Assembly: GCF_901933205.1 (NCBI RefSeq)
Contig: NC_044573.1
Coordinates: 59,088,493-59,152,492 of the forward strand
Source: Camarhynchus parvulus
Taxonomy: Eukaryota > Chordata > Aves > Passeriformes > Thraupidae
Reading direction: 5' to 3'
Length of the DNA: 64,000 bases
Part shown: positions 33,347 to 46,037 of the stretch, piece by piece
How the letters are laid out: each line of letters begins with the position of its first letter
Numbering within the stretch: position 1 is the stretch's first letter
Notes under the pieces: model-generated
Database searches by the model: none
Told to the model about the DNA's origin: nothing
The model's input: the letters and a program-made list of their open reading frames with translations, nothing else
Made by a program: the position numbers and the translations under genes

Positions 33347-36115
33347 CTTCATAAGAAAGAACATGGCAGAGCTTTAGAGAATAGTGTCAGAGACTATTTA
33401 AACACTGCAATAATAAAATCCAAGAAAATTCTGCATACACAATGGTCAGGAGATTGCATATGCGACTATGAGGTACACACAGGCCAGGAAGATACCTGAA
33501 CAGAATAAGGCAATTTCAGAATGTCTAGAATCAAGTTAAAGTAGCAATAGCAGCAAACATTGGTGTTAAAGCAGGATTTTTTAAGATGTAACTATGCTTC
33601 AGGTCAGGATGATAGTTATGGAAAACATTTCCTGTAGCAAAATACATTTATGAACTAAATATTTGATTTCTGCTTTAAAAAAACCCTCCCAATTTTGAAG
33701 AAAAATGCTGAATTAAGGAAACCTGGTTGGTTTCCATAAGCAATTTCTGAAATTACTGGGTTAAAATTTACTTGAAATTAATTTTTGAACTAACTGTAAT
33801 GGGCACAAATACAAAAGAGTTTTATTCTAGTCACAAGCTTAAAATTCTGTATATGTTCTGAAAGCATATTTAAAAACACTGACAGTAAACTACAAATTAT
33901 TTTCTTCTTGTTTTTCAGGTGAAGTAAATAATTTTACCATGATATTTTTGCCTCTCTTTTTCTTTAAGCCTCAAATTCCTTTTTTGCCCCTCAACATACA
34001 ACTTGTGAATATTACCCTCTCTTTGACAGCTCATGAGCAGATCTAAGGATTGCAACCCTTGGCTTGCATGAGGGTGTGGGCTTTTTTGGATGACACTGAA
34101 AGGGACAAACATGCATTTACCAGAAAGATGCATATCACATGAAAATAATAGCAATACTAAGAGCCATAAAAATAATGCTTAGACAAAGCATTAAAAACTG
34201 CATTTCTAATTTTTTGACCCAAACACTTATACCAAAACTTTCCAGATGCTTCTTAAGGTTTCATGTGAGTTAAACTAGCTACCAAGTCACTTTATCTAAA
34301 AGTTCTCAAAAAGTAACTATTTAGCTATTTCAATGAATGAGAAACATAGAGGACCATGCAGAGGCTGGTGGTAAGCAGTGAGTAATTGTTTACTGGAAAA
34401 TGCACACTATAAGCTGCAAGTAAGAAAAACATACGTACAGATTTCTGCAGGCAAGAAATGGAGACAAAGAAAAGAGAAAAACAGAGAATAGCATAAGAGA
34501 GAGAAGACAACATAAGAGAATGTTTTGAAGATCTAAACAGAAATGTAAAGTAACGTAAGGGATAGGATGAGTCTATAAATAACTTTTTCTCTTTTAAATA
34601 TTTCATATCTATCAAAATGAGAATTCAGCATCTGAATTTTGACATAGAGAGGCTACGTCTAGTTTTGCATTTAGTCATGATACTACTCACTTCATACATC
34701 TGGAATGGTTCACCCCACATTACTTTAATCTCATTCTGTAATCTAAGTATCCATTAACATTTGGAGAATGACAGAAGTGTACCTCTGGAGAACATCTCAC
34801 AGTTCAGCTTTATGAAACAGTTTGCAAGTGTTAAGACCACTCTTCACTGCAAACGAAATAATGGTGACTGGGGAAAATCAAGAGATTAAATTTTAAATTC
34901 TCACTCCTAATCTCAACTAAAGTGCTAATGTACACACAGGCTCAGAATACCTGAGCTAGGACAGATGGCCTAGTCTAGATTCAGCAGTGCCAAGAAACGA
35001 CTGCTTTAAGACTGCTTCTCAGTTGTTTCCCACTCCCCTGCAAGAGACCTTACAGATCTGTTGGATCTACAACCTGCTGTAATCTAACCAACGTATTTCA
35101 ATTAACTCCTTTTCATACTGTCTAAACTTGCACGCACCCAATGGGAATTGTACTGAGGCTCAAACATTTATCTCAGCCTATGAGCAACAGGGAACTTGCA
35201 GTAGGCAGGCAGTGAATAACAGCCATTGGGATTAACTTCTTTCACTTCTACAGCAACATTGTACAGCAACAACTGGCAGAGGATATTTGTCTACAGAATG
35301 AGAATGACAGCCTCCTAAACTGTATGTTTTCAGGTGCCCAGCTTCATCAAGCTGGCAAGAATCTGGGGAGCCCAGAATAGCTGAGAAATTAGCCCTTCAG
35401 TCATTTTCTAAAGACTCTCCGGTTTTATGGCTGTATAGTCCTATATGAGAGATGGTCTAGCAATCTACCATAAAATGTATCGTAATATAGAATTAATTTT
35501 TATCCATCCTAACCAAAGCGAAAATGCTAAAGTAATTCTCACATTTGATAACAGAATTTATGGCAAAAAAAAAAAGAAGAAAAAATAGCAGATAAAATCC
35601 CATTCCCAGAATCTTCTTTCTTTTTTTCAGTGTCTTCAATATTCTACCAAATATAGTAATGTATATGAAAGGAGCCATGCACTTCTCCCAGGACTGATTA
35701 TCTGATTGACTGAAGACAGATTTAGTATGGGGTATTTTTCTTGAATCAGGCAGTGAATTGCCAGTCAGAATCTTTGATTAGTCATCTCCTAAATACTTTA
35801 AAAAGTAATCTGAGGAACAAATCTATCCATTACACATGCATCCTGCTGACATTAGCTTTTCTTGCAACTACTGGCACTAGTCTTTTAAGATTTAAAATTC
35901 TTTCCACAGAATCGTTAGCATTCAAAGGGACCTCTGTTCCCTTTTCATATATAAGAAGCCCAGAAAATAGAAGTGATAGAGTCCTTTTATCCCAGCATAC
36001 TGTAGTAATGCTATGTAAGTGAAATTCTGGAGTGTCTCTGTTTCATTTTGAGATACGAAATGAAAAGCACAAACTGAAAAAAACTACCGCCAAACAACCC
36101 GAAAAAAGATCTTAC
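33347..36115 (-). other. LAMA2: LAMA2 intron region (W8-W10)
   Basis: A 2.8-kb intronic interval that contains the candidate 6-bp exon W9 at 34439-34444. It also has an A-rich tract at about 35563-35587. If W9 is not real this is one intron. Confidence 0.8.
34439..34444 (-). CDS. LAMA2: Candidate LAMA2 microexon W9 (6 bp)
   Basis: In gene direction the sequence AAATCT is preceded by a long pyrimidine tract ending ccatttcttgcctgcag and followed by the donor gtacgtat. W8 ends in phase with a single A and W10 begins TT, so insertion gives N-K-I-F-A-D. Direct joining gives N-I-A-D. The human protein as I remember it reads N-K-I-I-A-D, and human LAMA2 is reported to have a 6-bp exon. Both joins keep the frame. 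A hand estimate puts a chance match with frame, residues and a good pyrimidine tract at well under one in ten. The donor is not ideal (gtacgt). Confidence 0.65.
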
Positions 36116-36298
36116 TGTTCTTGACTGGATCCTTCACAACTGCATTTGTTTTGGCCACATCATCCGTAAGTTTACTGTAGTTTTTTCTCAAGCCCAGGAG
36201 ATTCCGATTGAGGTCTTTAATCTGGGCCAGGACATCATTCGCAGTATCATTGGCTTGTCTTGCTTTATCTTTGGCTGCCTGTACCTTTACAGCTGTAT
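36116..36298 (-). CDS. LAMA2: LAMA2 exon W8: coiled coil, domain I
   Basis: A 183-bp exon with acceptor acctacag and donor AACA|GTAAGA. AT completes the aspartate begun in W7, and one A is left over. It encodes TAVKVQAAKDKARQANDTAN, then DVLAQIKDLNRNLLGLRKNY and SKLTDDVAKTNAVVKDPVKN. The composition is typical of a long amphipathic helix (A, K, D, L rich, no proline until the final DPVKN). Two N-D-T sequons occur, one across the W7-W8 join. Confidence 0.97.
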
Positions 36299-37739
36299 CT
36301 GTAGGTAGAAAATGATAATGAAAATGATTGCCCAGAGTGCAGAAGTAACTTTTTTGAATAAAGATATATATCTGTGCTCCAAAAAACTCCCCCTTTATTT
36401 CTGCAGTTTTGGCTCTGAAAAAACCCTCAAATACAACAGCACCTCAGAAATACAACAGAATCTTTAATAAACAATAATCATTGTCAGTCTTGAGAAGAAA
36501 AAGGAAAGAGAACCTAGACTGCCTTTTTTCATCATATCTAAGTAGTTCCTTTTGCACCATTATTAGAGGTCATGCATCTTTCTGGCTAAGTGAAAGCTGG
36601 AGTAACTGTGTGACTTCCCTCTATTAGTCCCACAAATTATTTTCAGCCACACCTTAAATAATTCCATCCCTGCACATGTTCGTTCTTGTCCCACATGAGC
36701 TCTGTCTATCTCATTCTGAATCTTTCTGCTTTTATCTGACTATTAGTATAGCAGAGACAGAAGAATTATTAGTTTAAGCTGCTCTCTGCTCTCTCAAATC
36801 CTTGAACAAGATATATGACAGGGTCATTTTCTCTCCCTTCCTCATTTGATTATTTTCCTGTTGGACAACTAATTTACTCCATTTTCTTATCCATGCCATT
36901 TATTTGCTCTGAATCTCATTCTTAATACTCATCTGCTTGTTTTTATGAGTGTCCTTGTGCCAAGAGTAAGCATCCTGTAATTCTAATCTGCCAAGAGTTT
37001 ATTACATTGCTAATGATTGCATAATTCATATTACTTTTACTTGTTCCATATTTAGTATTCTGTGTCCTAAGGTTAACAGGCCTTAGAGGTCCATTTTGGT
37101 TGACTGAGACATCTATCTGTGCTCAAGACAAATAATGATGTCAGTATCTTGACCAAAACCCAAGAAATGGTACACGATGAGTACAAAATATTAAACCATT
37201 TATTTTGTGAGTGCTGATTTCAAGGATTATTAAACCTAAACCAAAACTCTTCAGTTAGCTGTAATCTTAAAGCCACAAAAATGTACAAGATGAATAGTAA
37301 ATTGTTGTTTATGCTAAGGGATTACTACCAGTCTGAACCTTCTAGACCATCAGAAATCAGACAGAATACAGATTTTCTTCAGAGACTTTTCTTAAGGTGA
37401 AACTTTAGTTTATAAAGTGCTCATTGAAAAAAAATTCATAGCAAAATAGATTGATTCTAAACATTTAATTTTTTAAAACATTCATTTTATCTCTCACTAT
37501 TCATTATAATGAAAGTGAGATATAGCTCCCTGTCCCTTGCTATCACAATGCAATGTAGCTAACATCCCAGGACTTTGGGATTTTAATGAGTATTACATTT
37601 AAAAATAAAAGTCACCGGGGAATCACAAATGTGCATATGTGAAACACTGAAATGTTGAAGGCTAATGACTCAAGCAGTGGTCCATTGGCAAAAGCAGCAG
37701 GTTACTATGCTGAGGTCAGATAACTCCTAAACTAAGCGG

Positions 37740-38720
37740 AGGAGCAGAGTTTTTGGGTGTGTGGTGATGAAACCTTTGATTTGCATAAGAACAGCCCAAG
37801 TATCTCACCCATCACCAGAGGATACCCAAAACAAAGTGACCTTTGTCCAGCAAGGAGATTTTTTTTTTTTGAGCCAGATTAGGAAAAAGGTGGATAAGAA
37901 GCAAATCCTGTGGAGCTGGGACAATGCTTTTTATCATGCCAATATCCTCCCTTACACCAGTGACTGTGGTGTAAAACTCGCCTGCCTGGGGGCGTGTGTT
38001 GGGACATTCACGCACAGGCCTGGAGGTGTTCATCCCTTCTGAGACAACCTGCCCCAACTACTCCAGTCAGAGTAAGAGCAGCCATGTCTTACAAGGGATC
38101 ATAAACCACCAAAAATCCCAGACTCATTTCTGGGGCCTTCTGCCAGAGGACAGCATATGAGCCACAGTGCTGCATCAAACAGTGTAAAACTACCCTCCAG
38201 GGGAGATACTTGGGAGCTCCCACCTGAACCTGAAGGTACCTTAACCCACTGAACTTTATGTTGTGTGGGGTTTCCCCGACCCTGGATGGATCAAGACTGT
38301 GACCATCACTTTGAACAAGGGACAGATAAATTGCAACAACCAAGTCTTGTTGATGGATCCATATGTGTAGTATCTCTCCTCTCCTTTTTTGTACCTTTTA
38401 TATTGTCAGATTTCTATAGTCAAAAACCAAAATGACTACATACCTCCTTTCTACTGCAACCAAACAGTTCTAAAATTAACCTGCCATATTTATATGTATG
38501 TATACATGTACATATACATCTACCTAGCTATCTATCTACACTGGTCATTCACTGACATTTCACTCTAATCCACCCCAAGGGATCCATTAACAAGAACCTA
38601 AGGACCTCAGCCACCCTTGCCTTCAGGGTGGGTCACAAGAGTGCAGCACTTCAGAGTCCATTGAGGAAAACCTGTTCCAGTTCCAAGAAATTTACAGGCT
38701 AAAAAAGATGTACAACACCA
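37740..38720. repeat. Unclassified repeat-like, more GC-rich block
   Basis: This block is richer in GC and in non-repetitive, LTR-like wording than the flanking intron (for example tgtggggtttccccgaccct and cattcacgcacaggcctgg). It has no CR1 motifs and no long frame with a known domain. I could not find matching termini or a target-site duplication. An old LTR element is my best guess. Confidence 0.3.
38484..38540. repeat. Degenerate tetranucleotide microsatellite
   Basis: Alternating tatg/tatac/tatc units, including tatgtatgtatacatgtaca and agctatctatctac. Likely length-variable. Confidence 0.75.
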
Positions 38721-39200
38721 AACAGTGGCTGGAAATGCTGAGAGCGGGTTAGAAAGGGAAGACAAAACCCAGCAAATTCTACCCTGCTTTTTCTGTAAAG
38801 TCAGTAAGACTTATTCTTCTTGGGTTAAACTACACTGGTGAAATTATAGTGTTTCCTTAAAGATTACCTTCAAAAAGACTTTTCACATATAAACAAAAGA
38901 CTATTGGTCTTGGAGTGCATCATAATTTCTGATATCATAACTATTTTCTTTCAGAAACCTTCTGCAAACTGCAGAAGCATGGTACCTTTTACCATCCCAA
39001 TGTTCTGACTGATACCATGTAAATATTTTCAGTTCAGTTTTCTCTCTCATATTGCTCATCTTTGTCTTATAACAGCCAGTGGTCAAAGTAGACCCAGTGT
39101 GACACAGGCAAAAATTGATGAGACAAATCACTTCACAGCGATGGAAAAAGAAACAAAAGAGCATGACTGAGTCAAATGTTGCAATACTTTTCCAACTTAC

Positions 39201-39317
39201 CGTTAGGAATGGCTGACAGCTTTCCTAAGGTTTCATTCAAAGCTCTCAAGAGAATGGAATTCTTCTCATCAGCATCTTTCAGCCTGTTCTGTGTGCTGTT
39301 CAGATCATCACCCCTTT
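39201..39317 (-). CDS. LAMA2: LAMA2 exon W7: coiled coil, domain I
   Basis: A 117-bp exon with acceptor ttttctag and donor AACG|GTAAGT. AA completes a glutamate with the G of W6, and one G is left over. It encodes RGDDLNSTQNRLKDADEKNS, then ILLRALNETLGKLSAIPN. The LNETLGKLSAIPN ending matches mammalian alpha-2. Sequons N-S-T and N-E-T. Note that RGDD contains an R-G-D string. In human alpha-2 this position reads differently as I remember it, and no cell-binding role is claimed. Confidence 0.96.
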
Positions 39318-42300
39318 CTAGAAAAAATGCATATGATACAGATGCTTTAACTCTTTATTTTCACTATCCTTTCTTTGTTACTATGAATATTTAAAATGCA
39401 TAGTAACAAGCAAGCCACTTTTCATTAAGGAAAATAAGGAAATCCAGCAGAACTTGTGGGGTTCACTGATCATCTTCTCCAGTTTCTTTAAGTTCCCTAC
39501 TTCCATAGTATCTAGATGTTTGAGTTCCTTGTACTGTTGTATATACTTAATATGGGTTTTTCAAAGGTGTGCTGAGGAAAGAATTTGCTATGATGTTATG
39601 TTTTAGGCAAATTCACACTGATAGATTCAACAACTGTGATGTTAGTCATAGTTTTGATTCCTAGATTAAGCTACTGCCTTTCTTCTTAAGGTGGTTGCCG
39701 AAGCTGAATGAGTTGAATGTGGTGTGAAAGAACCAAGACCCATTAGGCCAGCTTGCTGCTGCAATTAGAGTGGCCAGAGCCTAGTTCTCTTGTATTTTCT
39801 CAAAGATGTTGACAGAACATCCAAGGAAAATACAAGATCACTAATTGTCAATAAGAGATTAATACAGTAAGATCAGGTTATTATGAAATAAACAATCTAA
39901 ATTCTTTGGGAAAACACCCACCTAGTAAAAACATTCATAGTTAAGAATTGGTTCAAATCAAAGGACCAGTACAAATCAAAGGCACAGGTGTGTCATATTT
40001 AGTACATCACAGTTGAAACTGATGTCCTCATTTACAAGCAGGTTCCTATTTTTCAGCATTTATTTTGAAGACAAATTATGCAGGGCCTTTTGAACTGTAT
40101 CCAGCAGAGCAATGCAATAAAATCAAAACTGAGATCCCAGCTAAGCTTTATGGCTACGGAAACAGACACGATCTGTCGTGTTGGGTCTGTATAAGTTGGA
40201 CTGTTCTGTTCCCCCTATCATGTAATGGTTCTGCCCTGGTTCTCTCCTCCCTCCCTTGTGCTGCCAGTTATCCCAACTCCTCCCCAGTTGCCTTGGAGAC
40301 TAATCCTTTCTCAAATCCCTCCCCGGTGCCCTGTCTGTCACTCGGCACTCCCGCCCTTCTCTCTGGAAACTTCCAGCTAGAGCGTCGAGTGATTGGCTCA
40401 GGGGCCGGGGCTCCACCCTCAAGTTATCCCCATTGGTGTTTTCCCTAAGTCAATCTTTTGTATCCCCCTCCCCTCTAAAACTCTATTCACCAGAGGACCA
40501 ACTCCTCCCCTGTCTCCCTCCCTCCTTATAAGCTGTTGCAACCCTCCCAGAAACTCTCTTCGGCTGTCGGTTCCCCTGGAACTGAATAGACCCCAGTTCA
40601 CCACAGCTGGAGAGCGCTCTCTTCTTTTTCTGCTGACTGCAGCCATAAGCCAAGCCACGTCCTACCACAAGGTAGCGCTGCTGTCATAGCACGGGGCGTT
40701 TGCCTTAGGTGCTGTCCCGAGTCATGGAGATCGGGATAGTGCTCCCCTACTGCTAGCGGTGCTGGATAGCTGGCCGGGACGTCCGAGAAGGACAATCCTT
40801 CCCCAGCCTGACCGCTTCAATGATCCCAAAATTCAGAAGTAAAGTTTGACACAAAGAAATGCATTTACTGCTTAAACAACTATTGTAGTGGGCATTTCTC
40901 ATTATTTCTCTGTATCAATATGAAGCTTTTTGGAACAGACAGCTGGTAATTTCTTACCTTAAAGGCATATCCTACTAGGAAACTAATTTAACATCACTGA
41001 GCTTGATAGCCAGAAGAGAAGAATAATTTGTGGAAAAGGAGTTCAGGACGACAAGCTATGACTGTGACTTTCAGGTATGTGACCGGTTATTGAAAATAAA
41101 CACCTATGTGGTTCACATTCCACAAATTCTAAAAAAGTATGGTTTCTTAAAGTTAGATGTGCAAAAAGCAATTTGTAAGGAGAAAAATCAAACAAAATTC
41201 ATATTGCCTACAAGAAATTATTAATTAAATTTTCCAAGGCTAGAGCAAGGCTGAAACAGCACATGGAATTTAAATGAGAAGTATACTTTTGTTGTTAGAC
41301 TTTTTGAAATGTCATTGATGAAGAAATCTGTTTGCTTTATTTAAATTAGAGCAACACACAGGACTGTAGGAGTGCCTGGAGATAAGCCCTCACTCCTGCA
41401 AAATGCTCTGCAGAAGAACAGGACATTTGTGTGAACTGTGAGAGGCACAGTTAACACTAGAATAAAGTTTGGAAGAATTGCGTATATGATATGGTCACTC
41501 TTCTCCTTAAAAACAGCTTTATTTTTAAATGACAGGTTACGTCCCCACTGCTGAAGGAGGCTACTGGTAACATGATATTGTTAAACCAGGATAAATTAAT
41601 GAGGTTCTGGTCTTTTGTGCCTTGAGATTTTATCTGAGTTCTTTTCCTATTAAATAATAATACCAAAAAAACTGCTTCTATTTCCACCATTTAATTCTGA
41701 AATTATAGTCTGCCTGATAATTTCTTGGTATTTCTAGTGGAATGTTGGTGTTTATAAAATGTGTCAATATTTCTGAGAAGTTTGACTCATTTATGGTGGT
41801 GGTGTTCTAACTTTGTAACATACTTTTAAATAATCTTTTTTTTTCCTTTCTACTCTGCCTGTCCAGCATGCTAACTATCCCCCAGTTATACTTCTGAAGA
41901 ATCATGTTTCCAGACTTCTCTTTACAGCTTTGTAACCATAGCAGCAAACTGGTTTTTATGGAATTTAACAAGGGAAGTTTCCCTAGAAATTCTGAAATTG
42001 AATATTGAGCCTCTACCTGTTTAGCATTTTTTCTTTTTATTCCTCAAATACAGTTTTACTGTGGGTAGGTTTTTTTTTTTTTTAGTTACAATAATAAAGC
42101 CATAAATAAGTGTTCCTAGGGAGGCTTTTACACAAGGGGAAGTGAGGAGATTTTATGTTCCATGTCATCTTTTCAAGGAAATTGTTCATTTTTCACAGAG
42201 ATATTAAGTTTTGTTTTGAAGTAACTTCTTATCTTGTAATCCAGATGGCATCTTCACTAAGCACTGGACTAATCTCTTGCATGAATCACAAACTGAACTG

Positions 42301-45300
42301 ACTTCATGTCAGCTTCTCCACATCCTTTAATTATTAGCATTTATAAAAAAACTGTGGCAATGATTTGAAGGCCCAAAATCCTCCAGATCCTCCAGCTGAG
42401 TGCTGAAGTTTGTCAAAATACAGGCAGCTACAATCTAAGTTTTTCCAAACTACAGAGCCTGTCTGACTTGGAAGAGGTTAGTAGGTCTGCACTGAAAGAT
42501 GCCAGGCACTGTCAACTCTCATTAAAGTGTAGGTTGAGCAGTATCATGAGAAATTTATCTCAATCTTGTTTTTTTCACTTGATCAGCTCTGCACAGAGAT
42601 GGCACAAGATGCCAGTAAAGGCACTGCTGTTCAAATCAGCAAAACTAGTCATGCACTGCTGAAACTAAACCCTAAATAGTAAGCAGGAACCTGAAGGACT
42701 TTGCATGTATCGGCCTTTGCATTTGCTGGCGTGGTTGACATGAACAAAGATTTTCAATTTCTGTTCATATTAAACAAAGCATTACAGGATAAAACATCAT
42801 CCCTTATTCCTCTGCATGAATGGAGTCAAATGAAAACAAACAGTGCTGTGCACATATATTTCATCTTAAGATGAACTCAGGAATTTAGTTACTTACTGTT
42901 TATACAGAGTCATTTATGAGAGACACAGGGTTTTACAAGTCTCTGCAGATCATATAAATAGGTGACACTGGTTAATTGCTGATGATATGCCACCATCATG
43001 GTGGAACAAACATATAGAGGAACATAGAGGAAACAGGTATCTTTTGGCAGTATGAATAAATGCAGTTTTTCCACATGAAACTGCACAAGAAACAGCAATA
43101 AGGCTTACTAAATTCATGTATCCCAAAACCAGACTGAAGTTGGAAATCTACCAAGGAGCAAGAAACGCATCTGTTCTTATTGACTGGAGACTGCAGAAAT
43201 GAACTGACTGTTACACACATCCCTTTCTGTTATCTTTGTGTTACTTCTTCCAAATAGCATTCCTGCTCCCCACAGTCTCATCCTATAAAGAGGAACATGG
43301 GTCACAAGCTGATTGTTTTTTTCCTAAACCAAGCAAGAATCTGGCGTTAGAAACAAACAGGAGAAGAAATGTAACTAGAGAAATGCAGCTAATTAAGTTT
43401 AACTTTTTTAAAAAAGTACCTTCAGCACTGACTGCCATAATCTGGTGAATACAATATGCCAGGTCAGCAAAGATCACTCAGAGGAGAATACACAAACAAG
43501 GGATCTATCAGCTGGATATGTTGCCTATCAGCTGGAAAATGTTCTAGCTAAAAATATTCACATGTTGTCTGACAAGACACATCCCCCTCAAGTTGTCAAT
43601 TCTTAAGCAAAACAAATTACATCAGCAGAATTTCAGTAGCCACCTGACAGCAGTCTCTAGCTGAAGAGGAGTTTATGTATCTTATTTTCACTTTTTATTG
43701 ATCAGCAGCATTTATACACTGGTAGGCCAAATTTCAGAATTCCTTCCTAGCCACAGTACTACATACAGATTTTGCTTCTCCCACCAGGGTTATTCTTTCT
43801 AACTTCTAACCCCACAGAGAGAGAAATGACTAAATCTTCATTTTAATAGCTTCTGTCACAAGCTTTGCTTTGTAAGGACTGTTTCAGCAGTCTTTGGTGG
43901 TAATATAAAACATTTTTATGATTAACAGCCATTTTATAACTCAGGTAATTGGCCACAAATCAGGGGAATGTCATAATGTAAGAAGAAAACACTCCCATCT
44001 CTATCACGGCTCAGGCTGGATTTTTGGAGTGTATATTAGTTGAGTGGCTTATGGGTCTTCATTACTTAAACTAATGTACTTCCTATAGTGCAGACAGAGA
44101 AATTTTAAGCTAGTGATTAGTTCTGTCTACCAGATCTTTATAGAGTGCCCATTAGCCATCCTGCACTTCCAGCTGAGACTCTGAAAGGGTGGCTTTATAA
44201 GGATTCTAAGAAAATACCTTTCTATTAGTTTGACATTGAACTCTCAATTTCTCTCGTGGGAAAATCAAGACATCTAGAAAGAATTAGTTCATAATACTAA
44301 CAACACATGTTCTATGTTATTCACAGTACTAATAATATTACCACTGGTGCAAAAGCAGAGTGGGGAATAGAAGTCTGTCATTGCATTTTCTTCTTACACA
44401 TCAGCATTCTGGGCACAATGTTAACTGATCTCCACGGGTCTAGCTGTGGAGCATGGACATGTTTTATTAGATGTAAAAAGGCATACTGTTCAAGTTCAGA
44501 ATGTTTGTCTTTATGAAGCACTTTAAGATGTATTGGAAAGCATTAAAGAAAGCTCCATCTCATTACCCTTCAGTTTGGGGCAAAAACATAGACAAAGATC
44601 TAATATGTGCATTTTAAGCATTGCTGCCTGCTTGCATTAAGTTTGCTTTATGAATCTTTAGACTGTCTGGACATTTTCTTCTGAATTACGAAACTGTTAT
44701 CAACTTAAATTTTCATTGGTACAATGGGAAAATAACTTTTTTCAAAATTCTCTGCAGTAATATATCTTGTCTCAGGGTTAAATTGGACAGTTGTGTGGAC
44801 ACAGGGAATTCACACCCACCCTTGTAGAGACAACATTTTAATTTGTCCTTGTGCTTCACTCCACTATACCTGCCTGGGGGGCACAGAGAGCTGTGGACTC
44901 CACTCTGAGCTGCAGAGTGTGCTCACTGGAGTGCTGTGGCAGGGGAGAGGCTGCCTCACACAGCCATTTTAGTGTCTCTGATACACCAGCCATGGCAAAC
45001 TGCAGCAGTTCGCATTCCAGAAAGCATCACAATTTTTTTCTGCTTCAGCCATGCTACTGGCCTCGTCCAACAGTCTTGTGATTTTCTATAACATATTTCC
45101 TGCAATGTGTTCCTCCAGCCCTAAATCTGTACTGAATCTGGAAGTAGAGAGTTGCAATAAAGAAGACCCTAAATATACACCTAAGATTTACTAGTAACTC
45201 AGACACATTTCTTTCTCTCAGTTCGGCTACAAGAAAATAATAATGTTTTTCACTTTCAAACACTGTATGACAATGAAATGCAATTAATGACCTTATGAAA

Positions 45301-45934
45301 CATTATGCTTTATGACCTTAGTAAACATTGTGTTTACTTGTTAATGAGTTCTGCAGTTGGAAATCATAGAGCTGCCAAAACTAAATTGAAGTGCAGTAAT
45401 AGCCAAAAGATGACTAAGGTGTATGGATCACCTCCTTTATGCTGTATGTTCTTCTTAAGGTATCTCCCAGGAGGCAAAAGAGAATTTTGTACACAAAAAA
45501 CATGGAAGACAGGGCACTATTATGAAAATCTGTATTGATTCTAATAAGAAACAAGTGTCTTATTGGTTTCTTAGTTTAACTAAGCTAGCAGGATGGACAA
45601 GATTAATGCATCATCTCTGTGACAAATTTAAAACTCAGCTTTGAATATTTACCGCGTGCAATTTTTCTTGCCCTTATTGTAGTTAGCAAGAGAAGACCTA
45701 AATTCCCTCCTCCTCAGCCTTCTTGTCCAGGAAAAGGAGAGAGGAAACAGGAATTCTTGTATAATGCTTGGACACTAAGCAGGAGAATCTTCTTCATTGA
45801 TACACTGTCCAATTTCAAATCAGGTAAAGAATTCTAGTTTTTTCCTATATGGATTCTTCATACCAGAGGCACAGCAGTCTCATAACATTGTTTTCCTCTG
45901 TTTAGTGGGTCTGAATGCCATATACTGCACATAC
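39318..45934 (-). other. LAMA2: LAMA2 intron (W6-W7), the largest here
   Basis: A 6.6-kb intron. It holds the solo LTR at 40174-40819. A short direct repeat, ctatcagctgga, occurs twice near 43505-43540. Bases 44850-45070 are less AT-rich, with no identity found. Confidence 0.8.
40174..40819 (+). mobile_element. Solo LTR of an endogenous retrovirus
   Basis: A sharply bounded block, clearly richer in G and C than the intron around it, begins tgtcgtgttggg and ends gaccgcttca, the TG...CA termini of retroviral LTRs. It is flanked by 6-bp near-repeats acgatc and atgatc, which differ only by a CpG-to-TpG change. A TATA-like ttataag lies at 40526-40532 and a weak polyadenylation hexamer aataga at 40585-40590, so it probably reads on the plus strand, antisense to LAMA2. 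No gag, pol or env sequence accompanies it. The 6-bp duplication fits class II (alpha- or beta-retrovirus-like) integration. No viral protein is encoded here. Confidence 0.8.
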
Positions 45935-46037
45935 CTTTAACATCACTTTCTAACATCTTGGCTTCATTAAGGACCCTGAAGCTTTTCTTAAGAGAGTTCT
46001 TGGCGCCATCCTTCAGTGATCCTTCAGGACCAGACGT
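45935..46037 (-). CDS. LAMA2: LAMA2 exon W6: coiled coil
   Basis: A 103-bp exon with acceptor tccacag and donor AAAG|GTATGT. It starts in phase 0 and leaves one G. It encodes TSGPEGSLKDGAKNSLKKSF, then RVLNEAKMLESDVK. The KSFRVLNEAK stretch is nearly the mammalian one. The start (TSGPEGS) is a likely break between helical segments, as the G and P content shows. Confidence 0.96.

Larger units (their letters stand above)
36299..39200 (-). other. LAMA2: LAMA2 intron (W7-W8)
   Basis: A 2.9-kb intron. Bases 37740-38720 differ in composition from the surroundings and look like an old interspersed repeat. A TATG/TATC-type microsatellite lies at 38484-38540 within it. Confidence 0.8.

Noticed and set aside
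34734..34739. Another AG-6bases-GT candidate microexon (ATTAAA in gene direction) between W8 and W10.
   Set aside because: In the required phase it reads A|AT TAA A and introduces a stop codon, and it does not encode the expected Lys-Ile.
39300..39317. RGD integrin-binding motif at the start of exon W7.
   Set aside because: The R-G-D string exists in the translation, but it lies in the coiled coil, where it would be in a helix, and short R-G-D strings arise by chance. It is noted without a functional claim.
40065..40448. Proline- and serine-rich open frame on the plus strand.
   Set aside because: Most of it lies inside the G+C-rich solo LTR, which explains the absence of stops. It has no retroviral protein motif.
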